DNA of 27,047 bases from IMG/VR virus record IMGVR_UViG_3300031576_001303, positions 1 to 27,047 of that record. One strand, written 5' to 3'. The position numbers and the translations under genes are program-made. The notes below the pieces were generated by a model that ran no database searches, was not told the origin of the DNA, and saw only the letters and a list, made by a program, of their open reading frames with translations. Position 1 is the first letter of the stretch. Every line of letters begins with the position of its first letter. Origin of the DNA: a virus. Shown in pieces: positions 7,862 to 15,841 of this stretch.

Positions 7862-8425
7862 ATGGCGGATCTTGTGAAGCTTGAGCGCGTGAAGACCTAC
7901 CTGGATCTCGCGAACACCGACACGGCGTCGGACGTGCTGCTGCAGGACCTGATCGCGCGCATCGGCGCCTGGGCCGAGCGCTACTGCGACCGGACGTTCG
8001 CGAAGGCGACGTACACCGAGCGGCGCGATGGGGACGGCACGGACACGCTCATCGTGCGCCAGTGGCCGCTGCTGAGTGTTGCGAGCCTGTACGACGATCC
8101 GCTCCGGGTCTTCGGAGCGGCGACGCAGATCGCCTCCGACGACTTCGCCACCTATGCCAACCAAGGCATCATCCGGCTCGACGGACTGGCCTTCTCGGTG
8201 GGCATCCAGAACGTGAAGGTCACCTACGAGGCGGGCTACGCGGACATCCCGGAGGACCTGCAGCAAGCGGTGATCGAGCTTGTCGCGGATCGCTTCCGCA
8301 ACAAGGAGAACCAGGGCATCCGGAGCCTGGCCATCGGCAGCTACCGCGTCGACTACGGGGATGAAGAGCTGCCCAGCGAGATCAGGGGCGTGCTCGAGAG
8401 CTATCGGAGAACCCGGGTGAGCTGA
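7862..8425 (+). CDS. Head-tail connector (adaptor, gp6/gp15-like)
   Basis: This 187-residue protein has the typical adaptor layout. An N-terminal helical stretch 'LVKLERVKTYLDL' and 'LLQDLIARIGAWAERYCDR' is followed by a beta-rich middle, then 'VKVTYEAGYADIPEDLQQAV' and 'LVADRFRNKENQG'. The strand ending in GYxxxPxDLxxAxxxLxxxxF is characteristic of HK97 gp6/SPP1 gp15-type connectors, which bind under the portal ring. Its place right after the capsid genes and before a stopper-like gene agrees. ATG 7862 is preceded in frame by GTG 7859; ATG is the more likely start. The stop overlaps the next start (TGATG at 8423-8427). Confidence 0.85.
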   Translation: MADLVKLERVKTYLDLANTDTASDVLLQDLIARIGAWAERYCDRTFAKATYTERRDGDGTDTLIVRQWPLLSVASLYDDPLRVFGAATQIASDDFATYANQGIIRLDGLAFSVGIQNVKVTYEAGYADIPEDLQQAVIELVADRFRNKENQGIRSLAIGSYRVDYGDEELPSEIRGVLESYRRTRVS

Positions 8426-8763
8426 TGGCCTACGGGACGGTGCCGGGCTCATTGTTGATCCAGGCGGTCACGCTGACCCGGCCGGTGCGCTCCTACGCGA
8501 GCGGTACCAAGCAGCCGATCGTGACCGAGACGCCGCAAGCGACCGGGATCCGGGCGCGCCTCGAGCCGCTGAGCGGCCGGCTGCAGGAGACGGTGCTGGG
8601 CCGCCTCCCAAGCGCGACGCACCGGCTCTTCACGAGCCGGCAGGACATCCGGGCCAACGACCTCATCACCGATGAGGCGACCGGGCAGAAGTACGTCGTC
8701 CATGAGGTGAGCAACTTCTTCGGGCATCACCTCGAGGCGATCCTTGAGGCGAAGAACGACTGA
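8425..8763 (+). CDS. Head-tail stopper / head closure protein
   Basis: This 112-residue protein is the size and position of the head-tail adaptor family (SPP1 gp16/HK97 gp7 type), small beta-barrels that close the DNA channel beneath the connector. The sequence is beta-rich with 'IRARLEPLSGRLQETVLGR', 'THRLFTSRQDIRANDLITD', and 'GQKYVVHEVSNFFGHHLEAI', a pattern in which the strand before the end describes 'property x of y must be transformed', typical of this family. It is coupled on both sides by TGATG overlaps to the connector and the gp10-like gene, consistent with stoichiometric neck assembly. Confidence 0.8.
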   Translation: MAYGTVPGSLLIQAVTLTRPVRSYASGTKQPIVTETPQATGIRARLEPLSGRLQETVLGRLPSATHRLFTSRQDIRANDLITDEATGQKYVVHEVSNFFGHHLEAILEAKND

Positions 8764-9335
8764 TGGCGGGTGTGGGATTTCGGATCACGGTTCAGGGGGC
8801 GGAGCGCTTTCTCAAGATGCTGGAGCAGAGCGAGGCCCGCGTGCACCAGGGTGTCGTGAAGGCCCTGAAAGAAGGCGTCGCGATCGTGCGCGCGGATGCC
8901 GTGCTCAACGCGCCGCACGTGAGCGGTCGGCTGCGGCGCTCCATCCGCGGGCGCGTCGAGGAGAGCCGCCTGCTCGGGGCGAGCTTCGGCATCATCGGCA
9001 GCGACGTCATCTACGCCCGGATCCAGGAGCTCGGCGGCGAGATCAAGCCGGTCCATGCGCAGTACCTGGCCGTACCGCTTGAAGCGGCCAAGACGCCGAC
9101 CGGCCGCGTGCGGGGCGGACCGCGGACATTTGCGAACACCTTTATCATCCGGAGCCGCAGCGGGTCGCTGCTCATCATGCAGCGGCACGGAGGCGGGATC
9201 CGGCCGCTCTTTGCGCTCACCAAGAGCATCACTGTCAGGGGCAAGCACTACATGGAGCGGGCGTTGCAGAGTAACCGGCCGCGGCTGCGCGCACTCTTCG
9301 GCCGCGAGGTCAAGGCGAGCTTGCAGGCCCCCTGA
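8763..9335 (+). CDS. HK97 gp10-like tail completion/neck protein
   Basis: This 190-residue protein begins 'GFRITVQGAERFLKML', followed by a helix that includes 'VVKALKEGVAIVRADAVLNA' and then 'PHVSGRLRRSIRGRV'. The APhxSGxLrxSI element after a long helix is the signature of the HK97 gp10 family, a tail completion or neck protein acting between stopper and tail tube. A following 'YARIQELGGEI' also fits the family (usually Y-A-x-x-x-E-x-G). It is longer than many members, with extra sequence after about residue 110 that includes 'GGPRTFANTFIIRSRSGS'. TGATG overlaps join it to both neighbours. Confidence 0.85.
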   Translation: MAGVGFRITVQGAERFLKMLEQSEARVHQGVVKALKEGVAIVRADAVLNAPHVSGRLRRSIRGRVEESRLLGASFGIIGSDVIYARIQELGGEIKPVHAQYLAVPLEAAKTPTGRVRGGPRTFANTFIIRSRSGSLLIMQRHGGGIRPLFALTKSITVRGKHYMERALQSNRPRLRALFGREVKASLQAP

Positions 9336-9835
9336 TGGCGCAGCGGCTGCACACCAACGAGATTCTGGATCGGCTCATCAGCCTGATCGATGCGAACCTC
9401 AGCCCATCCCCACCGGCCGGGCTCGGCCTGGTGACGATCGCCAAGGGCGACCTGGGCTTCTACGCGGGCAAGGACAGCCTGACGGTGGAGCTGCCGGCCC
9501 TCTTCGTCAAGCCGAGCCCGACGAACGAGATGAGTTTCCGCGCGATGGGCCAGGAGTACGAGGTCGTCTACAAGCACCGGCTGGTCTACCTCCGGCAGTT
9601 CGCCACGACGGAACAGGTGATCGACCGCAAGGTGGCGGAGACGCTGAAGATCGCGGAGCTGCTGATCGACAACATGGATCTCAACGCGCTCGCGCTGCCG
9701 AACGGGCAGATCATCCGCAGCCTGCCCTCGAGCATCGAGTGGGAACCGCTCGAGGATGAGCTGGCCGGGAGCTTGAACGTGTGGTTGTTTGCGACGGCGA
9801 TCACCTTTGACGTGGTCGCCATCACCAGGAGGTAA
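9335..9835 (+). CDS. Tail terminator-like protein
   Basis: A 166-residue protein sits between the gp10-like gene and the tail tube, the usual place of the tail terminator that caps the tube and joins it to the head. The fold looks alpha/beta: a starting helix 'NEILDRLISLIDANL', several strands including 'DSLTVELPALFVKPSP' and 'EYEVVYKHRLVYLRQF', a long helix 'VIDRKVAETLKIAELLIDN', and a final strand pair ending 'FATAITFDVVAITRR'. Sequence similarity is not decisive, so the call is by order, size and pattern. It starts in a TGATG overlap. The ribosome binding site of the next gene lies in its last codons. Confidence 0.65.
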   Translation: MAQRLHTNEILDRLISLIDANLSPSPPAGLGLVTIAKGDLGFYAGKDSLTVELPALFVKPSPTNEMSFRAMGQEYEVVYKHRLVYLRQFATTEQVIDRKVAETLKIAELLIDNMDLNALALPNGQIIRSLPSSIEWEPLEDELAGSLNVWLFATAITFDVVAITRR

Positions 9836-9841
9836 CGCACG

Positions 9842-10813
9842 ATGGCGATTGGACTCGGGCATAAAAGCTACATCGGCGTCGGGGATGAGTCGGTCTGGGG
9901 CACCCCGGTCGCCCGCACGAAGTTCCTCGAGCTGGTGACCGGCGGCGACGGGCTCGCGGTCAAGGAGGAGAAGATCCTCGTGCAGGGGGTCAAGGATATC
10001 GGCGTGCGTGGCGACATCGAGGTGCAGCAGGGGCCGGTCTCGGTCGAAGGTTCGCTGACTCTCGAGGTGCCGTATGACGGCGCCGAGAAGCTCTTCAAGC
10101 ACGCCTTCGGCTCGGTAGCGAGCAGCCAGCCGAATCCCGGGACGGATCCGACGGTCTGGCAGCACATCTTCACGATCGCCGACGCGCTGCCGGCCGGCAT
10201 GACGATCGAGGTCAACCGGGACGTGACGGCCTTCGTGTACGAGGGTTGCAAGGTCACCAGCATGGAGTTCTCGGTCGGCGGACCCACGGAGCTGCTCCGC
10301 ATCGTGGCGGACCTCCTCGGCGAGGACGTCGCCACCGCCTCGGCGACGAGCCCGACCTTCACCAGCGTCAACCGCTTCTCGGCGCCGCAGGCGGTGCTGC
10401 TCTGGAACGCGGTGCAGCTCAACGTCCAGCAGTTCAGCATCAAGCTGGACAACAAGCTCGACGCGGACCGGCGCTTTATCGGCAGCCGGCTGCGGAGCGA
10501 GCCGCTGCGCTCCGGCAAGATCGAGGTGACCGGCAGCTTCATGGCGGAGTTCGACAGCACCAGCCAGTACACCGACTTCCGCAACGGCGCCAACCGCATT
10601 CTCAAGGTCACCTTCACCGGGCCGAGCATCGGAGTGCTCACGCAGAAGTACACCTTTCTGCTCGAGTGCAACGTCTCGCAGATCATGGACTACCCGGTCT
10701 CGGTCGATGACGAGGGGCGCATCACGGTCGAGATCCAGTTCCGCGCCTTCCGCGACGCCACCAACAACGAACTGAAACTCACGCTCACCAACCTGATCGC
10801 CAGCCCGATCTAA
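9842..10813 (+). CDS. Major tail tube protein
   Basis: This is a 323-residue beta-rich protein. The opening 'LGHKSYIGVGDESVWGTP' is a common start of siphovirus tail tube proteins (a strand, then E-x-x-W-G-T-P). Repeated pieces follow such as 'VEGSLTLEVPYDGAEKLFKH', 'SMEFSVGGPTELLRIVADLL', 'IEVTGSFMAEFD' and 'TVEIQFRAFRDATNNELKLT', consistent with tube-fold strands. It follows the terminator-like gene and precedes the chaperone pair and tape measure, the standard tail order. At over 300 residues it is at the long end and could carry two related halves. It begins after a strong AGGAGGT ribosome binding site, as expected for an abundant structural protein. Confidence 0.85.
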   Translation: MAIGLGHKSYIGVGDESVWGTPVARTKFLELVTGGDGLAVKEEKILVQGVKDIGVRGDIEVQQGPVSVEGSLTLEVPYDGAEKLFKHAFGSVASSQPNPGTDPTVWQHIFTIADALPAGMTIEVNRDVTAFVYEGCKVTSMEFSVGGPTELLRIVADLLGEDVATASATSPTFTSVNRFSAPQAVLLWNAVQLNVQQFSIKLDNKLDADRRFIGSRLRSEPLRSGKIEVTGSFMAEFDSTSQYTDFRNGANRILKVTFTGPSIGVLTQKYTFLLECNVSQIMDYPVSVDDEGRITVEIQFRAFRDATNNELKLTLTNLIASPI

Positions 10814-10844
10814 GGGCGCGGTCGCAACCGGAGGCAGGTGCAGG

Positions 10845-11105
10845 ATGAAGGTGGAGATCGAGACGGATGGAAGCTTCGAGCACACCGTGATCCGGCTCAA
10901 CGGGAAGGTCATGCCGCAGCTGATCGAGTGCGACTTCTCGTTCAGTTTGATCCGCGGCCGCAAGCCCGTGCTGTTCTACGTGCTGGGCACGCAGGAGCAG
11001 CCGCGCAAGGCGGCGCAGTTCTCGCGCTACTTCGGCAACGACTTCCAGAAATACGATGAGCTGTTCCCGGCGGAAGTCCCGGCGACGGAGGGTCGGACGC
11101 GATGA
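10845..11105 (+). CDS. Small hypothetical protein before the tail chaperones
   Basis: This 86-residue protein starts after a GGAGG site. It reads as strands 'VEIETDGSFEHTVIRLNGK' and 'IECDFSFSLIRGRKPVLFYV' with a charged end. I do not recognise a family. Between tube and chaperone genes, phages often place an uncharacterised small tail protein, so a tail role is likely but unproven. Its stop overlaps the next start (ATGA at 11102-11105). Confidence 0.75.
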   Translation: MKVEIETDGSFEHTVIRLNGKVMPQLIECDFSFSLIRGRKPVLFYVLGTQEQPRKAAQFSRYFGNDFQKYDELFPAEVPATEGRTR

Positions 11106-11494
11106 GCACGCTGCAGGTCATGTTGGGAGAGGCGCAGGGCGAGCTTAAGACGCAAGACGGGCGCGTCTTCAAGCTCTTCCCGCTGAAACTCTCGGACCTC
11201 GCCAAGCTGCAGGCGAAGCTGGGCCCAACCAGTCAATGGGACAGCGCCCAGACGCGGGAGAAGCTGCAGGATATCGAGGTGCTGTGCTTCATCCTCTGGC
11301 TGTCGATTCGGCGGGATCCGGCGGCGAAGGAGCTGACCCCGGAGGGGGTGGCGGATCTCTTCGAGCTCACGGACACGCCGCAGCTGCGGATGGCGCTGGA
11401 GCACATCATGACGATTTCCGGGCTCGCCCCAAAAGCGACGGCGGTCAGCGGAGCGGCCGCGCCTTCAACTGGGCCGGGCTCTGGCTCGACCTGA
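11102..11494 (+). CDS. Tail assembly chaperone, zero-frame product (gpG-like)
   Basis: This 130-residue protein is read without frameshifting. The body is 'VFKLFPLKLSDLAKLQAKLG', 'IEVLCFILWLSIRRDP', 'LTPEGVADLFELTDTPQL' and 'LEHIMTISGLAPK', a helical pattern common among tail assembly chaperones of GC-rich phages (a loader acting with the tape measure before tube polymerisation). After the slippery site at 11428-11434 the zero frame continues only about 20 residues of Ala/Gly/Pro/Ser, a low-complexity tail that fits a product made as the default of programmed frameshifting. Genes between the tail tube and tape measure are expected to encode this pair. Confidence 0.85.
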   Translation: MSTLQVMLGEAQGELKTQDGRVFKLFPLKLSDLAKLQAKLGPTSQWDSAQTREKLQDIEVLCFILWLSIRRDPAAKELTPEGVADLFELTDTPQLRMALEHIMTISGLAPKATAVSGAAAPSTGPGSGST

Positions 11495-11649
11495 TGCGGC
11501 TTGGGGTGAGCTATGCCGAGGTGGGCGAGCTCACGATCCCGCAGGTCGCAGCGCTGCTCGAGGAGGGCAACGCGCGGCGCAGTCGGATGATCAACAAGGC
11601 GAAGCAGAACAAGGCGTGGCCGGTGATCGACTTCACCAGCCTGGGGTAA
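11102..11649 (+). CDS. Tail assembly chaperone, -1 frameshift fusion (gpGT-like)
   Basis: The frame -1 to the preceding ORF stays open from well before the slip site to 11649 and encodes a coherent, non-random C-terminal domain: 'RAFNWAGLWLDLMRLGVSYA', 'EVGELTIPQVAALLEEGNAR' and 'NKAKQNKAWPVIDFTSLG'. Reading 11102-11434 and then continuing at 11434 gives a 182-residue fusion. No good ribosome binding site or plausible start serves this domain alone, since the only early ATG (11236) lies inside the first gene. The fusion corresponds to the longer chaperone known from lambda (gpGT) and many siphoviruses, which bridges tube and tape measure proteins. It ends 3 bases before the tape measure start. 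Confidence 0.82.
11428..11460 (+). promoter_or_regulatory. Programmed -1 frameshift site: slippery heptamer plus hairpin
   Basis: The heptamer C CCA AAA (11428-11434) is in the zero frame of the chaperone gene and fits the canonical X-XXY-YYZ pattern. Six bases downstream, GCGGTC (11441-11446) can pair with GGCCGC (11455-11460, one G-U pair) around an 8-base loop, matching the usual spacing of a stimulatory structure. After slipping, the -1 frame reads Pro-Lys-Ser and enters the conserved-looking second chaperone domain. The sequence elements are seen; frameshifting in vivo is inferred. Confidence 0.8.
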
Positions 11650-11652
11650 GGC

Positions 11653-13794
11653 ATGGCGGATCGGATTCAAGTCGTCATTGAGGGCGTTGACGCGGCGTCG
11701 CAGGTGCTTGCGGGCATCAAGAAGGAGAGCGACGCGCTCAACAAATCCCTGAAAGACATCGGCAAGGGCCTGGCCATCGCCGGAACGGCCATCACCGGCG
11801 CCATCGCGCTTACGGTCAAGGCCGCGGCCGACCAGCAGCAAGCGACCGAGTCGCTGGCGGCCGCCATGCGCAACACCAACACCTTCACGGAGGCCGCACT
11901 CCAAAGTCAGCTCGCCTTCGCCGCGAGCCTGCAGCGCACGACCGCCTTCAGCGATGACGCGATCACCCGCATGCAAGCGCTCCTCGTCAACTTCGGCCAC
12001 CTCTCCGGCCCCGCCCTGCAGGAAGCGACGAAGGCGACGGTCGGCTTTGCGGCGGCGCTGGGCGTGGACCTCGACTCCGCGGCGCGGCGCGTGGCGCTGG
12101 CGATCGACGGCTCAGTCGACAGCCTGGCGCGTTTCGGCGTGCAGTTCGACGCGAACGCGACCCAGCAGGAGCGGTTCCAGGCCATCATGGCGAAGGGCCT
12201 GACGCTCTTCGGGACCGCGGAAGCGCAGGCCGCGACCTTCGAGGGGCGGCTCGCGCAGTTCAAGAACGCGGTCAATGACCTTGCCGAGACAATCGGCAAC
12301 GTGCTCCTGCCCGGGCTGACGGATCTGGTCAAGCAGCTCGCCAGCGCCACCCGGGGCGCGGACGACTTCGCCAAAGCGCACCCGAAGCTGACGGCCGCGA
12401 TGGTGCAGCTCGCCGGCGGCATCGGACTGGTCGCGCTGGCCTTAGCGCCGATCCTCACATTCTGGCCGCAACTGGTCAAGGCGTTCCAGGCGCTCACCAT
12501 CATCATCCTGCCGTTGCTGGCGGATCTGGCGGTCCTCGCCGCCGAAGTCTTGGCGCTGACCGCGGCGATCGTCGCGCTGTGGTTCGCCTTCGTGAACTTC
12601 GACGACGTCCTGACCCTCGTGGCGGACGCCCTGACGTCGGCATTTCTGGCTGCGATCACCTTCGTCATCACGGCCCTGGAGCGGCTCTTGGAGCTGCTGG
12701 CGAAGCTGCCGCTCATCGGAGGCGGCTTCGAGTTCCTGGCGAACAAGGTGGATCAGCTACGGCAGACCGTGGACGGGCTCGCCAACGACTCGATCGACAA
12801 CCTCAAGAACTCACTCTCGAACGTCGGGGAGGACGCCAAGGCCTTCTTCCAACCGCTGACCGAGAGCCTGCAGGGCATGGGACTCTTCGGGGGCGCAGCG
12901 GGCAGTACAGGCGGCGCTGCAGGCGGTGAGGGCGCCGGAGGTGGCGGCGGGGGCTTGCCACCCCAGCTGCTCGAGGGCATCACCGGCCAAGCGCAGGAGG
13001 CGCAGATCGTCTGGCAGGCGGCCTTCGCGCAAATGGCGCAGGACATGCAGGTGCAGTTCGACGCGATGCACCAGACGGTGCAGGGGTTCGGCGACGGGCT
13101 CATCAGTTTCCTCGAGAGCCTGAAGCAGAAATGGGGCGAAGGCTTCGGGAGCATGCGCAACTTCGTCTCGAACTTCGTCCAGGTTTCGGCGAAAACGATC
13201 GCGGATGGGCTCGGCACGGCGATCAGCGACATCATCCTGGGCACCAAGAGCGCTGGCGAAGCCTTCAAGGAGTTCGGCAAGCTGATCATCCGCGCGATCG
13301 TGGAGTTCGTCGCCGAGTACGTGGCGCAGCTCTTGGTCGCCAAGGCCTTCTCGTTGATCTTCAGCGCGTTCATTGCGACCACGGCGGGCGCCATCGCCAA
13401 CGCGTGGCTGCCCGCGGCGGTGCTGGCCACGATCGCCACCCTCGGGGCGGCGGCCATCCAGGCGCCCATCGCCATCGGCGGGGCGCTCGGCGTGACAGCG
13501 GGCGCGGTGAACGCGTTCGCCGGCGCGGCCGGCGGCACCATCCCGAAGATGCAGCACGGGGGCATCATTACGGAGCCGACGCTGGCGCTCATCGGGGAAG
13601 CGGGCCCGGAGGCGGTGGTCCCGCTCGATCGGGCCGGCGGCTTTGGCGAGACGATCGTCAATGTCACCGTGCAGGTCGATAAGGCCTTGATCAACACCGC
13701 GGAGAACATCGATCAGTTCGCGCATGAGCTCGCCCGGAAGATCGGCCGGATTATCGATATCCGGCAGATGATGCCGGCGGGGGTGCAGCGCTGA
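11653..13794 (+). CDS. Tape measure protein
   Basis: This is a 713-residue tail length determinant. The N-terminus reads 'VVIEGVDAASQVLAGIKKES', 'LKDIGKGLAIAGTAITGA' and 'AAADQQQATESLAAAM', typical of small tape measures of siphoviruses. A long hydrophobic region at about residues 250-358 may insert in the host membrane at DNA entry. A glycine-rich linker at about 411-436 follows. Near 633-658, 'HGGIITEPTLALIGEAGPEA' is the hallmark C-terminal motif of many tape measures (GGI-x-x-x-P-T-L-x-x-I-G-E-x-G-x-E). By the known relation of length to residues the tail would be about 0.1 micrometre. It starts directly after the chaperone fusion and ends in a TGATG overlap with the Dit-like gene. Confidence 0.95.
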   Translation: MADRIQVVIEGVDAASQVLAGIKKESDALNKSLKDIGKGLAIAGTAITGAIALTVKAAADQQQATESLAAAMRNTNTFTEAALQSQLAFAASLQRTTAFSDDAITRMQALLVNFGHLSGPALQEATKATVGFAAALGVDLDSAARRVALAIDGSVDSLARFGVQFDANATQQERFQAIMAKGLTLFGTAEAQAATFEGRLAQFKNAVNDLAETIGNVLLPGLTDLVKQLASATRGADDFAKAHPKLTAAMVQLAGGIGLVALALAPILTFWPQLVKAFQALTIIILPLLADLAVLAAEVLALTAAIVALWFAFVNFDDVLTLVADALTSAFLAAITFVITALERLLELLAKLPLIGGGFEFLANKVDQLRQTVDGLANDSIDNLKNSLSNVGEDAKAFFQPLTESLQGMGLFGGAAGSTGGAAGGEGAGGGGGGLPPQLLEGITGQAQEAQIVWQAAFAQMAQDMQVQFDAMHQTVQGFGDGLISFLESLKQKWGEGFGSMRNFVSNFVQVSAKTIADGLGTAISDIILGTKSAGEAFKEFGKLIIRAIVEFVAEYVAQLLVAKAFSLIFSAFIATTAGAIANAWLPAAVLATIATLGAAAIQAPIAIGGALGVTAGAVNAFAGAAGGTIPKMQHGGIITEPTLALIGEAGPEAVVPLDRAGGFGETIVNVTVQVDKALINTAENIDQFAHELARKIGRIIDIRQMMPAGVQR

Positions 13795-14534
13795 TGGCCG
13801 TCTCGGTGAGGTTCGGAGCCTACGACTTCGGGACCACGACCGAGAAGTACGCCATCCGCCAGCGGCCGCGCGTGAAGCAGATCCTTATTCCCCGCCGCGA
13901 CGGCGTGCGGGCGGACATCGCGCTATTGGGGCCGCTGGAGGTCACACTCTCCGGCCGAATCTTCAAGAGTTCCAATACGCTGCTGCGGATGGAGTTCGAC
14001 GCCCTGAAAGCCGCGCTCTTCAAGACAAGGGACAAGCTCACCCTCTTCGATGATCGCTTCATCGACTGCCAACTGACGAGCTACGCGGATGACTTTGTGG
14101 CGGGCTCCGGGATGCTCGCCGCGAAGTACGACCTGGCCTTCATCGGCGAGCTGCCGTTCCTGCAGTCCGTTGCACTGAACTCAAACAGCCAGAACGTCAC
14201 CGTCTCACCGACCCAGTGGACGGTGACACCCGGCGGCAGCATCCGCACGCGGCCGACGATCCGCATCACCAACAACTCCGGCGCGGACATCGTCAACAAC
14301 CTCAAGATCGAGAATCTGACGCTCAGCAAAGCGCTGGTCTTCACGGGGACGCTCAAGAACGCCAACACCCTGATCATCGACATGCAGGCGCGCTCGATCC
14401 AGAACGCGGGCGTCGAGGATTTGACGAACTGGCAGGGCGAGTTCTGGGAGTTGGCCGTTGGGGTCAACTCCCTGAAATACACAGGTGGTGTGACCGTCGC
14501 GGTCGTCACCGAGTGGCGGGATCGGTATGTCTAG
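13794..14534 (+). CDS. Distal tail (Dit)-like protein
   Basis: This 246-residue protein is coupled to the tape measure stop. The N-terminal part ('VRFGAYDFGTTTEKYAIRQR', 'LIPRRDGVRADIALLGPLEV' and 'SLTLFDDRFIDCQLTSY'-like strands) follows the Dit N-terminal scheme, in which the first protein after the tape measure forms the hexameric hub ring linking tube to baseplate. The C-terminal half ('SGADIVNNLKIENLTL', 'GTLKNANTLIIDMQAR', 'GEFWELAVGVNSLKYTG') resembles the galectin-like outer domain of Dit, with a 'W-x-L-x-x-G-x-N' strand common there. The call rests on order and these patterns; exact family membership needs a profile search. Confidence 0.8.
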   Translation: MAVSVRFGAYDFGTTTEKYAIRQRPRVKQILIPRRDGVRADIALLGPLEVTLSGRIFKSSNTLLRMEFDALKAALFKTRDKLTLFDDRFIDCQLTSYADDFVAGSGMLAAKYDLAFIGELPFLQSVALNSNSQNVTVSPTQWTVTPGGSIRTRPTIRITNNSGADIVNNLKIENLTLSKALVFTGTLKNANTLIIDMQARSIQNAGVEDLTNWQGEFWELAVGVNSLKYTGGVTVAVVTEWRDRYV

Positions 14535-14555
14535 CAGCAGGAGGGAGGCACGGCC

Positions 14556-15539
14556 ATGTCCATCAGTCCAGGCGATCTGAAACTCTACGGCTCAGCGACG
14601 ATGCCGGATGACGACACGACGCAGAACATCGGCGGCGCGATCGCCACGAGCAAGAAGGTGGAGTTCAAGGATATCAACCCCACCGGCAACCTGCAGATTG
14701 TCTCGAGCGCAGCCGGCGACACCACGCAGACCGTAACGATCAGCGGGCGCGACGCCGGCGGAGCGATCATCAGCGAGGTCAAGACGCTGAGCGGGACGAC
14801 CCCGGTCGCCATGACCACCAACACGAGCTGGGAGCGCATCTTGAAAGCCGTCAAGTCCGCGACCACGACCGGCGATGTGGCCATCGAGGCGGCCACGGCG
14901 GAGCGCACGGGCACGGCGCAAGCCAGCGGCGCCAACACGATCACGCTCGATAGCGGCGCCAATGCCACCGACGACTACTACAAGGGGATGGTGATCCGGC
15001 TGACCGGCGGCACCGGGGCGAACCAGATCCGGGAGATCATCGGCTACGTGGGCGCGACGAAGGTCGCGACCCTCGGTGTGAGCTGGGGCACGAACCCGGA
15101 TGCGACGTCGACCTTCCGGATCAGCCAGGGCTGCGTCTTCGACAAGAGTCCGGCCGAGATCACCGAGATCCGCCGGCCGTTCTACAACGCGGTGGCGCCG
15201 ACGAGCGGCACGCGGAAGTACTACGACAAGCTGTTCTTCAAGAATACGCACGCGACCTTGAGCCTCACGACGGCGCAGGTGGTCGAGCAGGCGGATCCGA
15301 CCGGCAAGATCGCCTTCGGACTGCCGGCGAGCAAGGGCGATACCGGCGGCAATGGTGCTGGCAACAACCGGCAAGTCGCCCCATCCGGAATCACCTTCGA
15401 CAGCGCGACCAAGGCCGTGCCGACCAACACGCTGGCGGCCGGCGAGACGATCGGGGTCTGGCTCGAGTTGAGCCTGGCGGCCGGCGACAGCCCGCAGGAT
15501 AGCACCTATACGCTGCGGCTGACCGGCAATACGGTCTGA
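14556..15539 (+). CDS. Structural protein of the tail tip region (function unknown)
   Basis: This is a 327-residue beta-rich, Thr/Gly/Ala-rich protein behind a strong AGGAGGGAGG site. 'GDLKLYGSATMPDDDTTQNI' begins it, and later there are strands such as 'QTVTISGRDAGGAIISEVKT', 'MVIRLTGGTGANQIREIIGY' and 'KYYDKLFFKNTHATLSLTTA'. The low Cys content, many short strands and turns, and the location between Dit and the hub all suggest a virion surface protein, possibly part of the baseplate or a fibre. I recognise no enzymatic motif. Similar sequences occur as 'hypothetical structural' proteins of tailed phages, but I cannot name a family. Confidence 0.75.
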   Translation: MSISPGDLKLYGSATMPDDDTTQNIGGAIATSKKVEFKDINPTGNLQIVSSAAGDTTQTVTISGRDAGGAIISEVKTLSGTTPVAMTTNTSWERILKAVKSATTTGDVAIEAATAERTGTAQASGANTITLDSGANATDDYYKGMVIRLTGGTGANQIREIIGYVGATKVATLGVSWGTNPDATSTFRISQGCVFDKSPAEITEIRRPFYNAVAPTSGTRKYYDKLFFKNTHATLSLTTAQVVEQADPTGKIAFGLPASKGDTGGNGAGNNRQVAPSGITFDSATKAVPTNTLAAGETIGVWLELSLAAGDSPQDSTYTLRLTGNTV

Positions 15540-15543
15540 CGCG

Positions 15544-15840
15544 ATGTCGTGGTTTGCGATCTACGAGAAGGCGACGGGGCGGCTGGTCAGCACCGGGACG
15601 GTGGTCGCGGATCCCCTCGATCCAGGGCTTGAGAAGGTGGCGCTCGCCGCAGCGCCTGACTTCAGCGCGCAGGACTGGGATCCGACCGCGAAGGCGCTCG
15701 TTGCAAAGGCGCCGGCCGCCACGCGGGTTGAGATGCTGATCGGGGACTCCGCGGTGGCCGCGATGCTGGCAAAGCTCACGCCGGCGGAGCGGATCGCGCT
15801 GCGGCAGACGCTCGATGATCTCTTCGGCGGGCAGACATGA
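15544..15840 (+). CDS. Small hypothetical protein in the tail region
   Basis: This 98-residue protein starts 4 bases after the preceding stop with no clear ribosome binding site, so translation is probably coupled. 'WFAIYEKATGRLVSTGTVV' followed by 'LEKVALAAAPDFSAQDWDPT' and a C-terminal helix with 'LAKLTPAERIALRQTLDDLF' is a layout seen in small phage proteins next to fibre genes, where the first strand-turn-strand describes a virion-associated or assembly protein. I cannot place it in a named family. It could be a fibre assembly factor or a minor tail component. Confidence 0.7.
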   Translation: MSWFAIYEKATGRLVSTGTVVADPLDPGLEKVALAAAPDFSAQDWDPTAKALVAKAPAATRVEMLIGDSAVAAMLAKLTPAERIALRQTLDDLFGGQT

Positions 15841-15841
15841 G

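Noticed and set aside
11236-11490. Independent gene starting at ATG 11236
   Set aside because: The first part of its translation is Gly/Ala-rich shadow sequence; only the part after the slippery site looks like real protein.
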